Assembly (NCBI RefSeq): GCF_007859855.1
Contig: NZ_SJPK01000002.1
Location: forward strand, 367,003-431,002
DNA: 64,000 nucleotides
DNA from: Allorhodopirellula solitaria
GTDB taxonomy: Bacteria; Planctomycetota; Planctomycetia; Pirellulales; Pirellulaceae
Direction of reading: 5' to 3'
Shown: positions 26,126 to 36,070 of the stretch, piece by piece
Position numbering within the stretch: the stretch's first letter is position 1
Layout of the letters: each line of letters begins with the position of its first letter
Translations under genes and position numbers: made by a program
Notes under the pieces: generated by a model
Seen by the model: the letters and a program-made list of their open reading frames with translations, nothing else
What the model was told of the DNA's origin: nothing
The model's database searches: none

Positions 26126-26187
26126 TGGTGGGTCGAGTGCTGACCCTTGGATTAGCAGGGGCGAAGCAGGTAAGCCCCAAATGTTCC

Positions 26188-26739
26188 TCAGCCAGACACG
26201 AGTGCCGAGGCGTGCCGGATGATCGGCAGGACACACTGGTTCATGGCGGTGGTGACGGCTCCTGTCGATCCGGGCAGCGCGAAGACGACAAGATGGCCAA
26301 TGCGGCCCGCTGTCGCTCGGCTCAACATACCCTTGGGACCAATCTCAGCAATCGAGAGGGCCCGGAAATGCTCACCGAATCCTGGAAGACTGACCTCGAG
26401 CAGCGATTCGATCACATCGACAGCCATATCGCGTGGGGCGATGCCCGTGCCGCCTGTGGAGATGATCGCATCAAGGGAATCGTCGGCCGCTAGCGCAGCG
26501 ATTTTTTCACGCAGCGGTTGGGCATCATCGGACATCACCAATCGCTGGGCCACGACATGCCCTCCCTCCTGAAGAAGTTCGGCAACTCGGTCACCGCTGC
26601 GATCTTCCGCGAGTGAACGCGTATCGCTCAGCGTGATCACCGCGACTCGCAGGGCGGCCTCGATGTTCACGTCGCGGCACCCGCAATCAGGAGAGTCACA
26701 CGTATGCTGTGGCGAATGGTTGGGCATGGGGGACACCAT
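26188..26739 (-). CDS. moaB: MoaB/MogA family molybdenum cofactor biosynthesis protein
   Basis: This 183-residue protein has the MoaB/Mog fold: RVAVITLSDTRSLAEDRSGD near residues 28-47, the STGGTGIAPRDM molybdopterin-binding loop, and a C-terminal ALPGSTGAVTTAMNQ segment. Members adenylylate molybdopterin (Mog) or have a related role (MoaB); the sequence does not settle which, so the symbol is the general one. An N-terminal extension of about 27 residues has two Cys (CDSPDCGC). It lies 45 bp upstream of a Rieske gene's stop, on the same strand, and converges with the AsmA-like gene. Confidence 0.88.
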   Translation of the reverse strand: MVSPMPNHSPQHTCDSPDCGCRDVNIEAALRVAVITLSDTRSLAEDRSGDRVAELLQEGGHVVAQRLVMSDDAQPLREKIAALAADDSLDAIISTGGTGIAPRDMAVDVIESLLEVSLPGFGEHFRALSIAEIGPKGMLSRATAGRIGHLVVFALPGSTGAVTTAMNQCVLPIIRHASALVSG

Positions 26740-26784
26740 GGGGGCAATGGAGAGATGAGGGGCAGACGCAATGGCCTAGCAAGT

Positions 26785-27231
26785 TCAATTCTGTTGGTCT
26801 GACTCGTTCTCGACTGGCATTTGGATCTCGACGCGATCATTGAGCTGGCGAACCGGAAACGATTGCTGCAGCGGCTGGCGATTGATCATTTGAATCCCGG
26901 TGGCTAAGTCATATTGCCAGCCGTGCCAGGGGCAGGTCACGCAGCCATCCCGCACGATTCCGGCAGCGAGCGGACCGCCTTGATGCGAGCAGATTCCGTC
27001 CATCGCGAACCAGGATCCCGCGTGTCGAAAGACCGCGATCACACGTCCGGCGAGAAGAACTTCGACGGCAATGTCCTGATCGGAATCAACTTGGCCCCGC
27101 GATATCGTTTTGACGTCCGCCGTCGAGCCGACCTCCTCGTCGGTGATCTCAAGGGCGAGTCGCCAGTCACGATCGTCCGCCTCATCGGCTGTGTCAGGCG
27201 GCGGTTCGTCATGGGGGTTGGGTACAGGCAT
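26785..27231 (-). CDS. Rieske [2Fe-2S] protein (NirD/ferredoxin-like)
   Basis: The 148-residue protein carries a Rieske cluster site: C81-S-H83 in CSHQGG and C100-x2-H103 in CPWHGW, with GIVRDGCVT between. The N-terminal 25 residues are acidic and probably disordered. Such small soluble Rieske proteins pass electrons to oxygenases or act as NirD-type subunits. There is no oxygenase in the window, so the partner is unknown. It lies on the minus strand between moaB and a divergent M16 peptidase gene. Confidence 0.92.
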   Translation of the reverse strand: MPVPNPHDEPPPDTADEADDRDWRLALEITDEEVGSTADVKTISRGQVDSDQDIAVEVLLAGRVIAVFRHAGSWFAMDGICSHQGGPLAAGIVRDGCVTCPWHGWQYDLATGIQMINRQPLQQSFPVRQLNDRVEIQMPVENESDQQN

Positions 27232-27327
27232 AGCCGCATCTTACCCAGGGTGATGGCCGAGGCGGTAGTCGGGGCGTTACAATTGCAACACCACGACCCG
27301 TCTGCCACCCAAAAGGATTTCAAACAG

Positions 27328-30204
27328 ATGAAACGGCACCTTTCGCCAGCTCAATTTTGGCACTCGCACGATCGCATGGGCCGCCCATCGGCGCTGCGAC
27401 TGATCCCCGTCCTGGCGTGCGTCTGGCTCGCCGTCATGACGCTGCCCTGCGTTGCGGATCCCCCGCCGTCGGAGTCTTCGTCGGAATCAAAACCCAACTC
27501 AAAAACAACCCAGGACGACAACGTGGCCGACTCCGCCAGCCTGCCCAAGCCGATTCGCAGCGTCGAGGGAATCTCCCAATACGAACTCGATAACGGCGTG
27601 CAGATTCTGCTGTTCCCCGACGAGAGTAAAGAGGTGGTGACCGTCAACATGACCGTGTTCGTCGGTTCGCGTCATGAAGGCTACGGCGAAGCTGGAATGG
27701 CTCACCTGCTCGAGCACATGCTCTTCAAGGGGACGCCCTCTCATTCGGCCATCCCGAAATCCCTAACCGAGCGTGGAGCACGCTTCAACGGAACGACCTG
27801 GATGGACCGGACGAACTATTACGAGACCCTGCCCGCCAGCGAAGATAACCTGGAGTTCGCAGTCAATCTCGAAGCCGATCGGTTGGTCAATAGCTTCATC
27901 CGCGGCGAGGATCTCGCCAGCGAGATGACGGTGGTCCGCAACGAATTCGAACGCGGCGAGAATTCTCCCACCCGCGTGCTGATGCAGCGAATGGAATCGG
28001 CCGCCTACGATTGGCATAACTATGGCAAGTCAACCATCGGCAACCAAAGTGACATCGAGCGAGTGCCAGTCGTCAAGCTGCGAGAGTTCTATCGCAAGTT
28101 CTACCGGCCCGACAATGTGATGGTCATCGTGGCAGGCAAGTTCGACCCGGATCACGCCTTGGCTACCATCGAGAACGCTTTTGGACCGCTGCAGGTCCCC
28201 AGCAAACCGATCAATGAAACCTATACCGTCGAACCGCCCAAAGACGGTGAGCGAACCGTGGTGCTGCGCCGCGTCGGCGACGTCCAAGCCGTCGGTGCCG
28301 CCTACCATATCCCCGCCGGCAGCCATCCGGACTTCGCGGCCGTCAAAGCACTGACCGTGATCCTTGGCGACGAACCAAGCGGCCGCTTGTACCAGGCCAT
28401 GGTTCAATCGAAAATGGCTAGCCGCGTTTACGCGATGGCCTATGGATTCCGCGAGCCCGGGCTCTTGGTGTCGATCGCCGAAATCCCCGAAGACCATTCG
28501 CTCGAGCAAGCTCGTGTGGAACTGATCGAGGTGCTCGAGGATTCCTGGGGCGAGAACCCGATCACGGAGGCCGAAGTCGAGCGGGCGAAGTCTCAAATTT
28601 TGAAGCAACGCGACATGGCCAGTGCCGACACCGACCGCATCGCCGTCACCCTCAGTGATTGGGCCGCCCAAGGGGATTGGCGGCTCTATTTTCTCTATCG
28701 CGATCAAGTCGAAGCACTCACTGTTGAGCACGTTCGGGAAGTCGCCCAGAAGTACCTCGTCCGAAACAACCGGACCGTCGGCCTGTTCATCCCGAGCGAA
28801 GAATCCGAGCGCGTTAGCATCCCGGAATCGCCCGACCTCAACGTCGTGCTCAAAGACTATCGAGGCCGCGAAGCGGTCGCCGCTGGCGAGAGCTTTGACC
28901 CCGATCCCAACGTGATCGAGAAACGGGTGCTGCGCGGCGATTTGGTCGGCGGCATCGAGTACGCTCTGCTGCCGAAAAAAACACGGGGCGGTTCTGTTTC
29001 CCTGAAAATGGCAATCCGGTTTGGAACTCCGACGACGCTCAAAGACAAAATGGGCGCCGTCGAACTGCTCGGCCTCTTGATGGCACGAGGCACCACGGAT
29101 CTGTCCTACCAAGAACTGCAAGACGAATACACCCGGCTGAAGGCCGACGTCTCGGTCTATACGTTGATGGGACTGCTTAGCGTGGAGATCAAAACCAAAC
29201 AGGAAAACCTCGTCGAGGTCATCGAGCTCGTCGGCGATGTGCTCAAGACCCCACTGCTCGACGAGCAAGAGTTTGAACTCCTCCGGCAGCAAGCCGTCAC
29301 CAGCTTGCAGCAGAGCCAAACCGAACCGAATGCACTGGCGCCGCGCAAGGTCCAACAGATTTTGTCGCCCTATCCCAAGGACGACATCCGCTACGTGATG
29401 ACGATCGACGAAGAGATCAAAATGTACGAAGACGCCACGATCGAGCAGGTTCGCAACCTGCACGCGGAGTACCTGGGCAACCAAGCAGGCCAACTCGCTG
29501 TCGTCGGCAACTTCGAACCCGCCGACGTTCTCGACGCCGTCAAGGCACAACTTGAGGGTTGGACCACCGATGAGCCGTATGTGCGGATCGACCGCCCTGC
29601 ACACCCCGACGTGCCTGGACAAACCGTCACGATTGAGACCCCGGACAAGTCCAACGCCCTGCTCTACAGCAGTGAGCAGTACACTCTGTCGGATCTCGAT
29701 CCTGAGTACTCCGCGCTCACGCTCGGTAATTTCGTCCTCGGCGGCGGTTCACTGAGCAGCCGATTGGCAGATCGAGTTCGGCAACAAGAAGGTTTGTCCT
29801 ACGGGGTTCGCAGCGGACTATCGCCGAGACCCAAAGACGAGCGAGTTGATTTGACGATCTATGCGATCACCAATCCGGATAACAAAGACAAATTGATGAA
29901 GGTTATTCGTGAAGAGATCGACCGATTGATTGCCGATGGTGTGACGCAACAGGAACTCGCTGCTGCCAAGCAAGCTTATCTGCAAGCAGCCCGGATCTCC
30001 CGTACCGGCGACGCATCGCTGGCAACGATGCTGCTGATGTCCCTCTTCACCGACCGCACCATGTCAGCGGTCGCTCAACAGGAACAACAGATTCGCGACG
30101 CCGAAATCGAGCAAGTCAACGCGGCGATCAAGAAGTACATCGATCCCGAGAAGCTCGTCATCGCCCTCGCAGGCGATTTCAGCTCGCAAGAAGAGAAGGA
30201 ATAG
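27328..30204 (+). CDS. Exported M16 family zinc metallopeptidase
   Basis: About 958 residues from the ATG at 27328 (AAAAGG lies 11 bases upstream; the frame continues upstream across the divergent gene but not as coding). A signal peptide (about 1-44) is followed by an active N-terminal M16 unit with the inverted zinc motif H126-LLE-H130 in HLLEHMLFKG. A C-terminal M16 unit (about 520-950) lacks this site, as in pitrilysin-type pairs. It probably degrades peptides in the periplasm. It converges with the L,D-transpeptidase gene; a strong hairpin lies between. Confidence 0.95.
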   Translation: MKRHLSPAQFWHSHDRMGRPSALRLIPVLACVWLAVMTLPCVADPPPSESSSESKPNSKTTQDDNVADSASLPKPIRSVEGISQYELDNGVQILLFPDESKEVVTVNMTVFVGSRHEGYGEAGMAHLLEHMLFKGTPSHSAIPKSLTERGARFNGTTWMDRTNYYETLPASEDNLEFAVNLEADRLVNSFIRGEDLASEMTVVRNEFERGENSPTRVLMQRMESAAYDWHNYGKSTIGNQSDIERVPVVKLREFYRKFYRPDNVMVIVAGKFDPDHALATIENAFGPLQVPSKPINETYTVEPPKDGERTVVLRRVGDVQAVGAAYHIPAGSHPDFAAVKALTVILGDEPSGRLYQAMVQSKMASRVYAMAYGFREPGLLVSIAEIPEDHSLEQARVELIEVLEDSWGENPITEAEVERAKSQILKQRDMASADTDRIAVTLSDWAAQGDWRLYFLYRDQVEALTVEHVREVAQKYLVRNNRTVGLFIPSEESERVSIPESPDLNVVLKDYRGREAVAAGESFDPDPNVIEKRVLRGDLVGGIEYALLPKKTRGGSVSLKMAIRFGTPTTLKDKMGAVELLGLLMARGTTDLSYQELQDEYTRLKADVSVYTLMGLLSVEIKTKQENLVEVIELVGDVLKTPLLDEQEFELLRQQAVTSLQQSQTEPNALAPRKVQQILSPYPKDDIRYVMTIDEEIKMYEDATIEQVRNLHAEYLGNQAGQLAVVGNFEPADVLDAVKAQLEGWTTDEPYVRIDRPAHPDVPGQTVTIETPDKSNALLYSSEQYTLSDLDPEYSALTLGNFVLGGGSLSSRLADRVRQQEGLSYGVRSGLSPRPKDERVDLTIYAITNPDNKDKLMKVIREEIDRLIADGVTQQELAAAKQAYLQAARISRTGDASLATMLLMSLFTDRTMSAVAQQEQQIRDAEIEQVNAAIKKYIDPEKLVIALAGDFSSQEEKE

Positions 30205-30210
30205 TTGGCT

Positions 30211-30257
30211 GGCGAGGCCGGCGAACCCGTTCAGGCGGGTTTGCCTGCTGGCCTTGC
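30211..30257. terminator. Long two-part hairpin between convergent genes
   Basis: GGCGAGGCC pairs with GGCCTTGCC, and inside it GGCGAACCCG pairs with CGGGTTTGCC around a TTCAGG loop, with only G-T wobbles and a short internal bulge. It fills the gap between the M16 and L,D-transpeptidase stops. There is no clear T-run, so it is probably a bidirectional or Rho-assisted end. Confidence 0.55.
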
Positions 30258-30266
30258 CGCTGCGGT

Positions 30267-31574
30267 TCAGCGGATGGTGACCGAGGAACCTTCGGAGAGA
30301 ATTCCGAAGACGTCGCGAGAGTAGTTACCCGCGATGCTGATACAGCCCTGATCGGTTGCCTCGTCGTTTTGAGGGCTGCCATGCAGGCTGATGCCTTGCC
30401 CCAAGTCGATCCACATCGACCCATAGGGGTTGCGTGGATTGCCCGGGGGGACGGGGGTGCCTGCCATGTCGTAGTAGGTCTTGGCGGACTTTTTCTCTTG
30501 GATCGTGTAGCTACCGGTTCGTGGTGAGGGGTCGCTGCCAATTCCCACGGGGAAACGGCCTGCGTACAGGTCACCTAGAAAGAGCGTCATCTCGTGATTC
30601 TCGAGATCCACGTCTGCGCGGAACGGGCCGCGGACGACTTTGAGATCTGTTCCCGGCAGAACCGTGACGGGATCACTGACGCCGTTGATGTTGGCGAGCA
30701 GCTGCCAGGGGACGTCGTACTTTTTAGCAATGTCCATCAGCGTTTCGTTGCCACCGACGCGGTGGGGTTCCTCGAGCAGGTGTTCCGAGGAATAGATCAC
30801 GTCGCGTGCGAGCGGATCGAGTCGGCTGAGCAACTGCTCGCGTTGTTTTTGGCTGAGATTGGGTGTTTCGTAGAACAGGCTCAACGTCGCCAGGGCTTCG
30901 CGGCGTCGGTCTTCTTGAAACTGCCGGTCCGCGGTGGCAATGGCGTTGGCGAGTCCTGCATCCGCGGTGTCGGTTGCCGGAGACGAGGTGTTTTCGGGCG
31001 ACTGCGGCGCGTTATCCAGCGACTCGGGCAATCCCATCTCAGCGGTTTCGTTGGGATCGGGCAGGCTAAAACTCGAGCCCGTCGACGGGTATTGGCGGTT
31101 CGGGTCGGCCGCGACGCTGGCGGATTCGCCAGCGGCGACCACCGGCAAGCGGCTGGCGACGGGTGGAAGTTCATCATTCACATCGACATCGCTGAGTTGG
31201 AACGAAGGCGTCTCGGGCGGGCCGCCGGGGCCAGCGAGCGCGTCGTTGTTAGCTCGGTCGCCAGGGCCTCCTAGAGAGCCTGGATTCCCTCGCCGCCCTG
31301 GTCCGTGCTGAGCCGGGTCGGCGGGGTCCATTGGGGGGCCGAGCATCCCGGATGCCATGGGCGAGTCGCCCATGCCTTCGGGGGTCCCGGTATCGATCCC
31401 GAAATCGGCGAAATCGTCGGGCAAGCCATCGCTGAACTCGCTGTTTTCAGACTCCACCAGCACCGATTGCAGGCCGGGTGGCAAGGAATCAGGCGGCGTC
31501 GTCATGGAGACGTAGGCTCCGTAGAGCACAGTCATCATAAGCACGACGATGGCGGATGTTTTGAGCGTTTGCAC
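30267..31574 (-). CDS. LysM and L,D-transpeptidase (YkuD) protein
   Basis: I place the start at a GTG at 31574, preceded by GGGAGA on the minus strand; it begins a membrane or signal segment (residues 6-24) and gives 435 residues. A disordered Pro/Gly/Ser region (about 30-235) precedes a helical part, a LysM (HRVGGNETLMDIAKKYDVPW) and a YkuD domain with HGSPQNDEATDQGCISI, whose catalytic Cys is residue 411. It would cross-link cell-wall or link proteins to peptidoglycan, consistent with planctomycetes having peptidoglycan. The presence of the active-site Cys and His supports activity. Confidence 0.92.
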   Translation of the reverse strand: MQTLKTSAIVVLMMTVLYGAYVSMTTPPDSLPPGLQSVLVESENSEFSDGLPDDFADFGIDTGTPEGMGDSPMASGMLGPPMDPADPAQHGPGRRGNPGSLGGPGDRANNDALAGPGGPPETPSFQLSDVDVNDELPPVASRLPVVAAGESASVAADPNRQYPSTGSSFSLPDPNETAEMGLPESLDNAPQSPENTSSPATDTADAGLANAIATADRQFQEDRRREALATLSLFYETPNLSQKQREQLLSRLDPLARDVIYSSEHLLEEPHRVGGNETLMDIAKKYDVPWQLLANINGVSDPVTVLPGTDLKVVRGPFRADVDLENHEMTLFLGDLYAGRFPVGIGSDPSPRTGSYTIQEKKSAKTYYDMAGTPVPPGNPRNPYGSMWIDLGQGISLHGSPQNDEATDQGCISIAGNYSRDVFGILSEGSSVTIR

Positions 31575-32111
31575 GGCGGTCTCTCCCTGCCGGTGGATGT
31601 TCGGGGTGCACGTCCGGCTGCCAATCGCAGCGAGTCGTGTTAAGTGAACATATGTGCGTGGAAACGAAATAGCGATAAGCCCACAAATCCCTGCGGGCCC
31701 GCTTCGTGCCCCAAGGCATAGCGAATCGGGGCTGGACGGTTCCAGAGCAAATCGTGGATTTTCAATTTGTTGAGAAAATGCAACGGTTGTGGCGACTGCG
31801 AAACAGGCTTGGCAATCTAGCGAAACTGTCCCAACGGACCTCGTGTAAAAGTCCACTTTTTTCAGGGTTTTTTCCACAATTTTCTCAAGTCCTGCCTAGG
31901 CTATTACAGCGTGGATATTGCTTTGAGTTACGGCATCTGCTTGGCAAAGCTTCTCCATCGCAAACGAAGTGGGTGGATTTCCTTTGGCCTCGCTCAATCG
32001 AATAATCCGGCCGGTGGTTTGTTGCCACCGCACGGGGAAAAGATTGACCTGCCAGTCCGAATGCTACTGTCCACGATGGCTACTACAAGCAGCACTATGA
32101 AACTGACGGTC
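31575..32111. other. Intergenic region between divergent genes
   Basis: About 540 bp lies between the L,D-transpeptidase start and the likely start of the exported repeat protein. It should hold the promoters of both. It has an A/T-richer patch near 31845-31890 (CACTTTTTTCAGGGTTTTTT). Short ORFs here have no conserved sequence. I see no RNA gene or riboswitch. Confidence 0.5.
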
Positions 32112-33842
32112 ATGAACATCATGCAGAAAAAACACCTCGCCTCGCTTTTCACTCGCTCCAACGGTGCCGCTTTGCTGGCCTCGCTGATGGCCGCTGGGAT
32201 CCCTGCTGCCTCGGCCCAGGATGCCTGTTGTTTCCAACCCGCTTACCGTCTCGAGTGCGAAACGGTGATGCAGCCTGAAACCGTCGAGCGCACGCGGGTG
32301 ACCTACGAGACCAAAATGGTCGAGGAAGAGGTCACGAGTTTCCGCCCTGTGCTCCGGACGCGGACCGAAGAACGCACCTACAAAGTTGCTCGGCCCGTTA
32401 CGGAAACGAGCTACCGGGAAGAACGTTACACGATCTACCGACCTGTTACCGAAACCTCCTATCGGGACGAAACGGTGACCCAGACGCGATATGTCAATGA
32501 AACGGCAGAGCGGGAAGAGCAGGTCACGACCTACCGGCCGGTGACCGAAACGCAGATGTACCAGCAGCAATACACGGTGCAGCGGCCGGTGACTGAAACG
32601 CAGATGGTCCAGCGTCAGTACACCGTGCAACGCCCCGTCGTCGAGACGCAGTATCAGTCCGAAACGGTGACGTCGTTTCGCCCAGTGACGACGACTCGCC
32701 AGCAGACCATTGACGCAGGTGGATTCGTGCCCCAGACAACTGTCACCCCGGGAGCGGTACAGAACACCATGGCGTGGAACCCGCGGGCCTATGCCGTCCC
32801 TGGACCGCTGGGGATTTTCGCGCGAGTCAAAGGGGCACCCGTGATGGCTCAAACCTTTACTCCGCCGACCACCCAAACCCAAATGGTCTATCGGCCCAAC
32901 TACATCACTCAGGATATTGCCCAGACCTCCTTTGTGCCGCAGTCGCGCCAGGTTCAACGCCCGGTGCAGGTCACCCGGATGCAATCCGAAGTCGTCACGC
33001 AGAACGTGCCTGTCCAGGTGCAGCGTATGCAGTCTGAAGTCGTCACGCAGAACGTCCCCGTGCAAAAGACCCGAATGGTTCCTGAGACGACGACTCGAAA
33101 GGTGCCGTACACGATCCGCCGTCCGATCACCGAAACGACCACTCGCAAGGTGCCCGTCGAGCATAAACGCTGGGTCGCCGAACAACGCATTCGCAAGGTG
33201 CCTGTGCAGAGCACGCGAATGGTCTACGAAACCAAGACGGAACCGATCACGGTGAAGTACTACGAGCAAGAAGAGGTGCGTCGAAAGGTCATGCGTCCCG
33301 TGACCGTTGCGAAGTACGAGCCCTACACTGTTCAACGCATGGTGCCCCGCCGAGTCGTCCAACGGATTCCCTTGTCGTACGTCGATCCGTTCAGCTCCGC
33401 GATCAGCAGCGGCTACTCGTCTTTCTCGCCAGTGATCGAGTCAACGACCGAGTGCGTCCCGTTTGAATCCTCAAGCGTTCAGGAACCTAGCGATTCGGTG
33501 CGGAGCAATCGAGTGAGTCCAGACGACGGGGATTCGGTGCTCGAAGCCCCTGCCCAGAACGACAGCGACGTTCCCCAATCCCGGATGGGCCGTGTTGAGA
33601 TCGACGCTCCCGAGCGAGGGTCCGAAGGCACGCCGAGTTCGTCGGATCGTGATGCCGATGGCGGCTACGGAAGCGAAGACGAACCCCAGACCTTGCCCGA
33701 TCCGCGAGACGCAAATCCGGTCGAGACACCAGAACTCGGTGCCCGCCAAACCGGTTGGCAATCGCGGAATTCCGTGTCCAACCCCGTCCGTCCGATCGCC
33801 CATCGCGTCCAGTGGAACCCAACTTTTGCTCGCGAGATTTGA
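32112..33842 (+). CDS. Exported protein with tandem YRPVTETQ-type repeats
   Basis: About 576 residues from the ATG at 32112; several in-frame ATGs (32061, 32076, 32097, 32121) are possible and no ribosome-binding site decides between them. A signal peptide ends after ASAQ, followed by CCFQP. Residues about 50-215 and 290-430 are made of repeats built on YRPVTET-x(3-6)-Y/R and VPVQ-x-TRMV/VETK. They are rich in Thr, Val, Arg and Gln and suit a beta-structured fibre. The C-terminus (about 450-576) is acidic and disordered. Function unknown; probably envelope-associated. Confidence 0.8.
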   Translation: MNIMQKKHLASLFTRSNGAALLASLMAAGIPAASAQDACCFQPAYRLECETVMQPETVERTRVTYETKMVEEEVTSFRPVLRTRTEERTYKVARPVTETSYREERYTIYRPVTETSYRDETVTQTRYVNETAEREEQVTTYRPVTETQMYQQQYTVQRPVTETQMVQRQYTVQRPVVETQYQSETVTSFRPVTTTRQQTIDAGGFVPQTTVTPGAVQNTMAWNPRAYAVPGPLGIFARVKGAPVMAQTFTPPTTQTQMVYRPNYITQDIAQTSFVPQSRQVQRPVQVTRMQSEVVTQNVPVQVQRMQSEVVTQNVPVQKTRMVPETTTRKVPYTIRRPITETTTRKVPVEHKRWVAEQRIRKVPVQSTRMVYETKTEPITVKYYEQEEVRRKVMRPVTVAKYEPYTVQRMVPRRVVQRIPLSYVDPFSSAISSGYSSFSPVIESTTECVPFESSSVQEPSDSVRSNRVSPDDGDSVLEAPAQNDSDVPQSRMGRVEIDAPERGSEGTPSSSDRDADGGYGSEDEPQTLPDPRDANPVETPELGARQTGWQSRNSVSNPVRPIAHRVQWNPTFAREI

Positions 33843-33998
33843 GAACGAAGCCAGGCGGATGATGACATCTGAACAAGAATTTCACATAAGAATCGATCCG
33901 CGATAACGCCTCCGGCAGGTTGATCCAGGCGGCGGGAGAAAACGGCGGACAGATTCTTAGACCTTGACGTCAGGCGATAGAGTTGCGAAACCCTGCGC

Positions 33999-34029
33999 AG
34001 GAGCTGTCTTGAATGGTGGCTCCTTTTTC
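33999..34029 (+). terminator. Hairpin with T-run ahead of glmS
   Basis: AGGAGC pairs with GCTCCT around a 14-base loop and is followed by five T residues (34024-34028). It lies 157 bp after the stop of the repeat protein and 88 bp before glmS. It may end the upstream transcript or act as a leader attenuator. The short stem makes this tentative. Confidence 0.35.
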
Positions 34030-34116
34030 GCGTTTCTTTTCCCGACGTTTTCTTTTCTTGACCCAGGGTGGCTCTCTTGCGATTGCCATCTTCGACAGGA
34101 AGGCTGTAGCTGTACG

Positions 34117-35970
34117 ATGTGTGGAATTGTTGGATATGTTGGTGGCGACGATGCCGCAGATTTCCTCGTCGAGGGGCTCCGTCGCCTGGAATACAGGGGC
34201 TACGACAGTTCTGGTGTAGCGATTGCTAGCGACGACGAGATCCACGTCACCCGCGCGGTCGGCCGGATCCAATCCCTCGCAGATCGTTTAGGCGACCCTC
34301 CCGCTGGCACGCTCGGTCTTGGTCATACGCGTTGGGCGACCCACGGACCAGCCACCGAGGTCAATGCACACCCCCACGTGGGCGGAAACGGCGAAGTCGT
34401 GCTTGTCCACAACGGGGTGATCGAAAACTATCAGTCGCTCAAAGATGGGCTGCTCGAGAAAGGCTATGTCTTCCAGTCGGCGACCGATTCGGAGGTCATC
34501 GCGCACCTCATCGCTGAAGGGCTCGCTAACACGCCGGCGACCGAGGGGCAGCCGCATGCCCGCTACGTCACCGCGGTGCAGTGGGCGATCGCTCAATTGC
34601 GAGGGACTTATGGATTGGGAGTCGTTTTTCGTAATAAGCCCGGGTTCATGATCGCCGCCCGCTTCGGCAGCCCGTTGGTGATCGGCGTCGGGCGGGGCGA
34701 GTATTTTCTGGCCAGTGACGCATCGCCGATTGCTGGCCGAGCTGATCGTATCGTGTACCTCGCCGACCACCAGCTCGCTGTGCTGACTGCGGACGGGTTC
34801 TCCGTCCTGCATCGCGACAGCGGTAAGGTGCGTGTTGAGATCCAGCCCCTCGAGGCTGAATCCGGTGAAGTCAGCCTCAATGGCTACGAGCACTACATGC
34901 TCAAGGAGATCTACGAGCAGCCCGATGCGTTGCGAAACGCGATGCGCGGACGTCTCAACGACCAAGATGCCACGGCCGTCTTCGGGGGTCTCAACCTCAC
35001 CCCACAGCAGCTCCGCAGCGTCGAACGAATCATCCTCACCGGATGTGGCACGAGTTGGCACTCGGCGCTAGTGGGTGAGTACATGATCGAAGAACTGTCG
35101 CGAATCCCGGTCTGTGTGGAGTACGCGAGCGAATTGCGGTATCGCAATCCGCCGATCGAAAACAACACTCTCGTGTTCGGAATCACTCAAAGTGGCGAGA
35201 CCGCCGATACGCTCGCGGCGCTCAACGAGACCAAGCGGAAGGGGCACCGCACCCTGGCAATTTGTAATGTCGTCGGCAGTTCCATCGCCCAGGCTTCCGA
35301 TGGAGGGGTGTACCTGCACGCGGGGCCTGAGATTGGTGTCGCGAGCACGAAGGCTTTCACGAGCCAGTGCTGCGTGCTGGCGATGCTCGCCCTGTATTTT
35401 GGGCGGATGCGGCATATGAGCTTTGAGACCGGCCAGCAAATTATCGAGGATTTACGGCGGTTGCCCGCCATGATCGAGCAGGCGTTGACCTGCGACAACG
35501 AAGTCCGCCGTGTCGCCGAGAAGTACCAATCGGCAACCAATGTGCTGTACCTCGGACGCCGATACAATTTTCCCACAGCTCTCGAGGGAGCCCTCAAACT
35601 GAAGGAAATCAGCTATATCCACGCGGAAGGCTATCCAGCGGCCGAGATGAAACACGGCCCTATCGCGTTGGTCGAAGAGGAAACTCCGAGCGTGTTCATC
35701 ATGCCTCGAGGGACCACGTATGACAAAGTATTGTCCAATATGGAGGAGGTAAAGGCGCGCGGAGGCCCCGTAATCGCAATCGCAAGCTCCAACGACACAG
35801 AAATTCGCAAAATTGCTGACGATGTGATCATGATTCCCGAAGCTCCGGAGTTCCTCCAGCCGATTGTATCTGTCGTGCCACTGCAATTGCTCTCCTATCA
35901 CATCGCCGTTCTGCGGGGTTGCGATGTGGACAAACCACGTAACTTGGCGAAGAGTGTAACGGTTGAATAG
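34117..35970 (+). CDS. glmS: Glutamine--fructose-6-phosphate aminotransferase
   Basis: GlmS makes glucosamine-6-phosphate from fructose-6-phosphate and glutamine, the entry to cell-wall aminosugars. I start at the ATG at 34117, with AGGAAGG 14 bases before it. Mature enzyme requires Cys2, and the sequence begins MCGIVGYVGG. The 617 residues cover the class II glutamine amidotransferase domain (2-240, with GHTRWATHG) and two SIS domains, ending in the family-typical LAKSVTVE. A frame extension upstream to 33964 is not conserved. No glmS ribozyme was seen in the leader. Confidence 0.97.
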   Translation: MCGIVGYVGGDDAADFLVEGLRRLEYRGYDSSGVAIASDDEIHVTRAVGRIQSLADRLGDPPAGTLGLGHTRWATHGPATEVNAHPHVGGNGEVVLVHNGVIENYQSLKDGLLEKGYVFQSATDSEVIAHLIAEGLANTPATEGQPHARYVTAVQWAIAQLRGTYGLGVVFRNKPGFMIAARFGSPLVIGVGRGEYFLASDASPIAGRADRIVYLADHQLAVLTADGFSVLHRDSGKVRVEIQPLEAESGEVSLNGYEHYMLKEIYEQPDALRNAMRGRLNDQDATAVFGGLNLTPQQLRSVERIILTGCGTSWHSALVGEYMIEELSRIPVCVEYASELRYRNPPIENNTLVFGITQSGETADTLAALNETKRKGHRTLAICNVVGSSIAQASDGGVYLHAGPEIGVASTKAFTSQCCVLAMLALYFGRMRHMSFETGQQIIEDLRRLPAMIEQALTCDNEVRRVAEKYQSATNVLYLGRRYNFPTALEGALKLKEISYIHAEGYPAAEMKHGPIALVEEETPSVFIMPRGTTYDKVLSNMEEVKARGGPVIAIASSNDTEIRKIADDVIMIPEAPEFLQPIVSVVPLQLLSYHIAVLRGCDVDKPRNLAKSVTVE

Positions 35971-36070
35971 ATTCTGAGTTGTGCACAGAATGGGATGGAT
36001 TATCCTTCCCTCTGACGAAACTCTTTTCTTCACTCATCTTCTAATTTTTCAGCGACGGGATAACAGTACC

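Noticed and set aside
26914-27327. N-terminal extension of the M16 peptidase
   Set aside because: It overlaps the divergent Rieske gene and precedes a good signal peptide and start at 27328.
28030-29622. 530-codon open frame on the minus strand opposite the M16 peptidase
   Set aside because: It is the shadow of a strongly supported gene; the M16 protein has all motifs, and the antisense product has no recognisable domain.
32064-33362. 432-codon open frame opposite the YRPVTET repeat protein
   Set aside because: It arises from the repeated codon pattern of the sense gene; the product is His/Arg/Leu-rich without a start or domain.
33843-34116. glmS ribozyme or riboswitch
   Set aside because: The leader has a short hairpin with T-run but not the conserved ribozyme core; such ribozymes are known mainly in Firmicutes.
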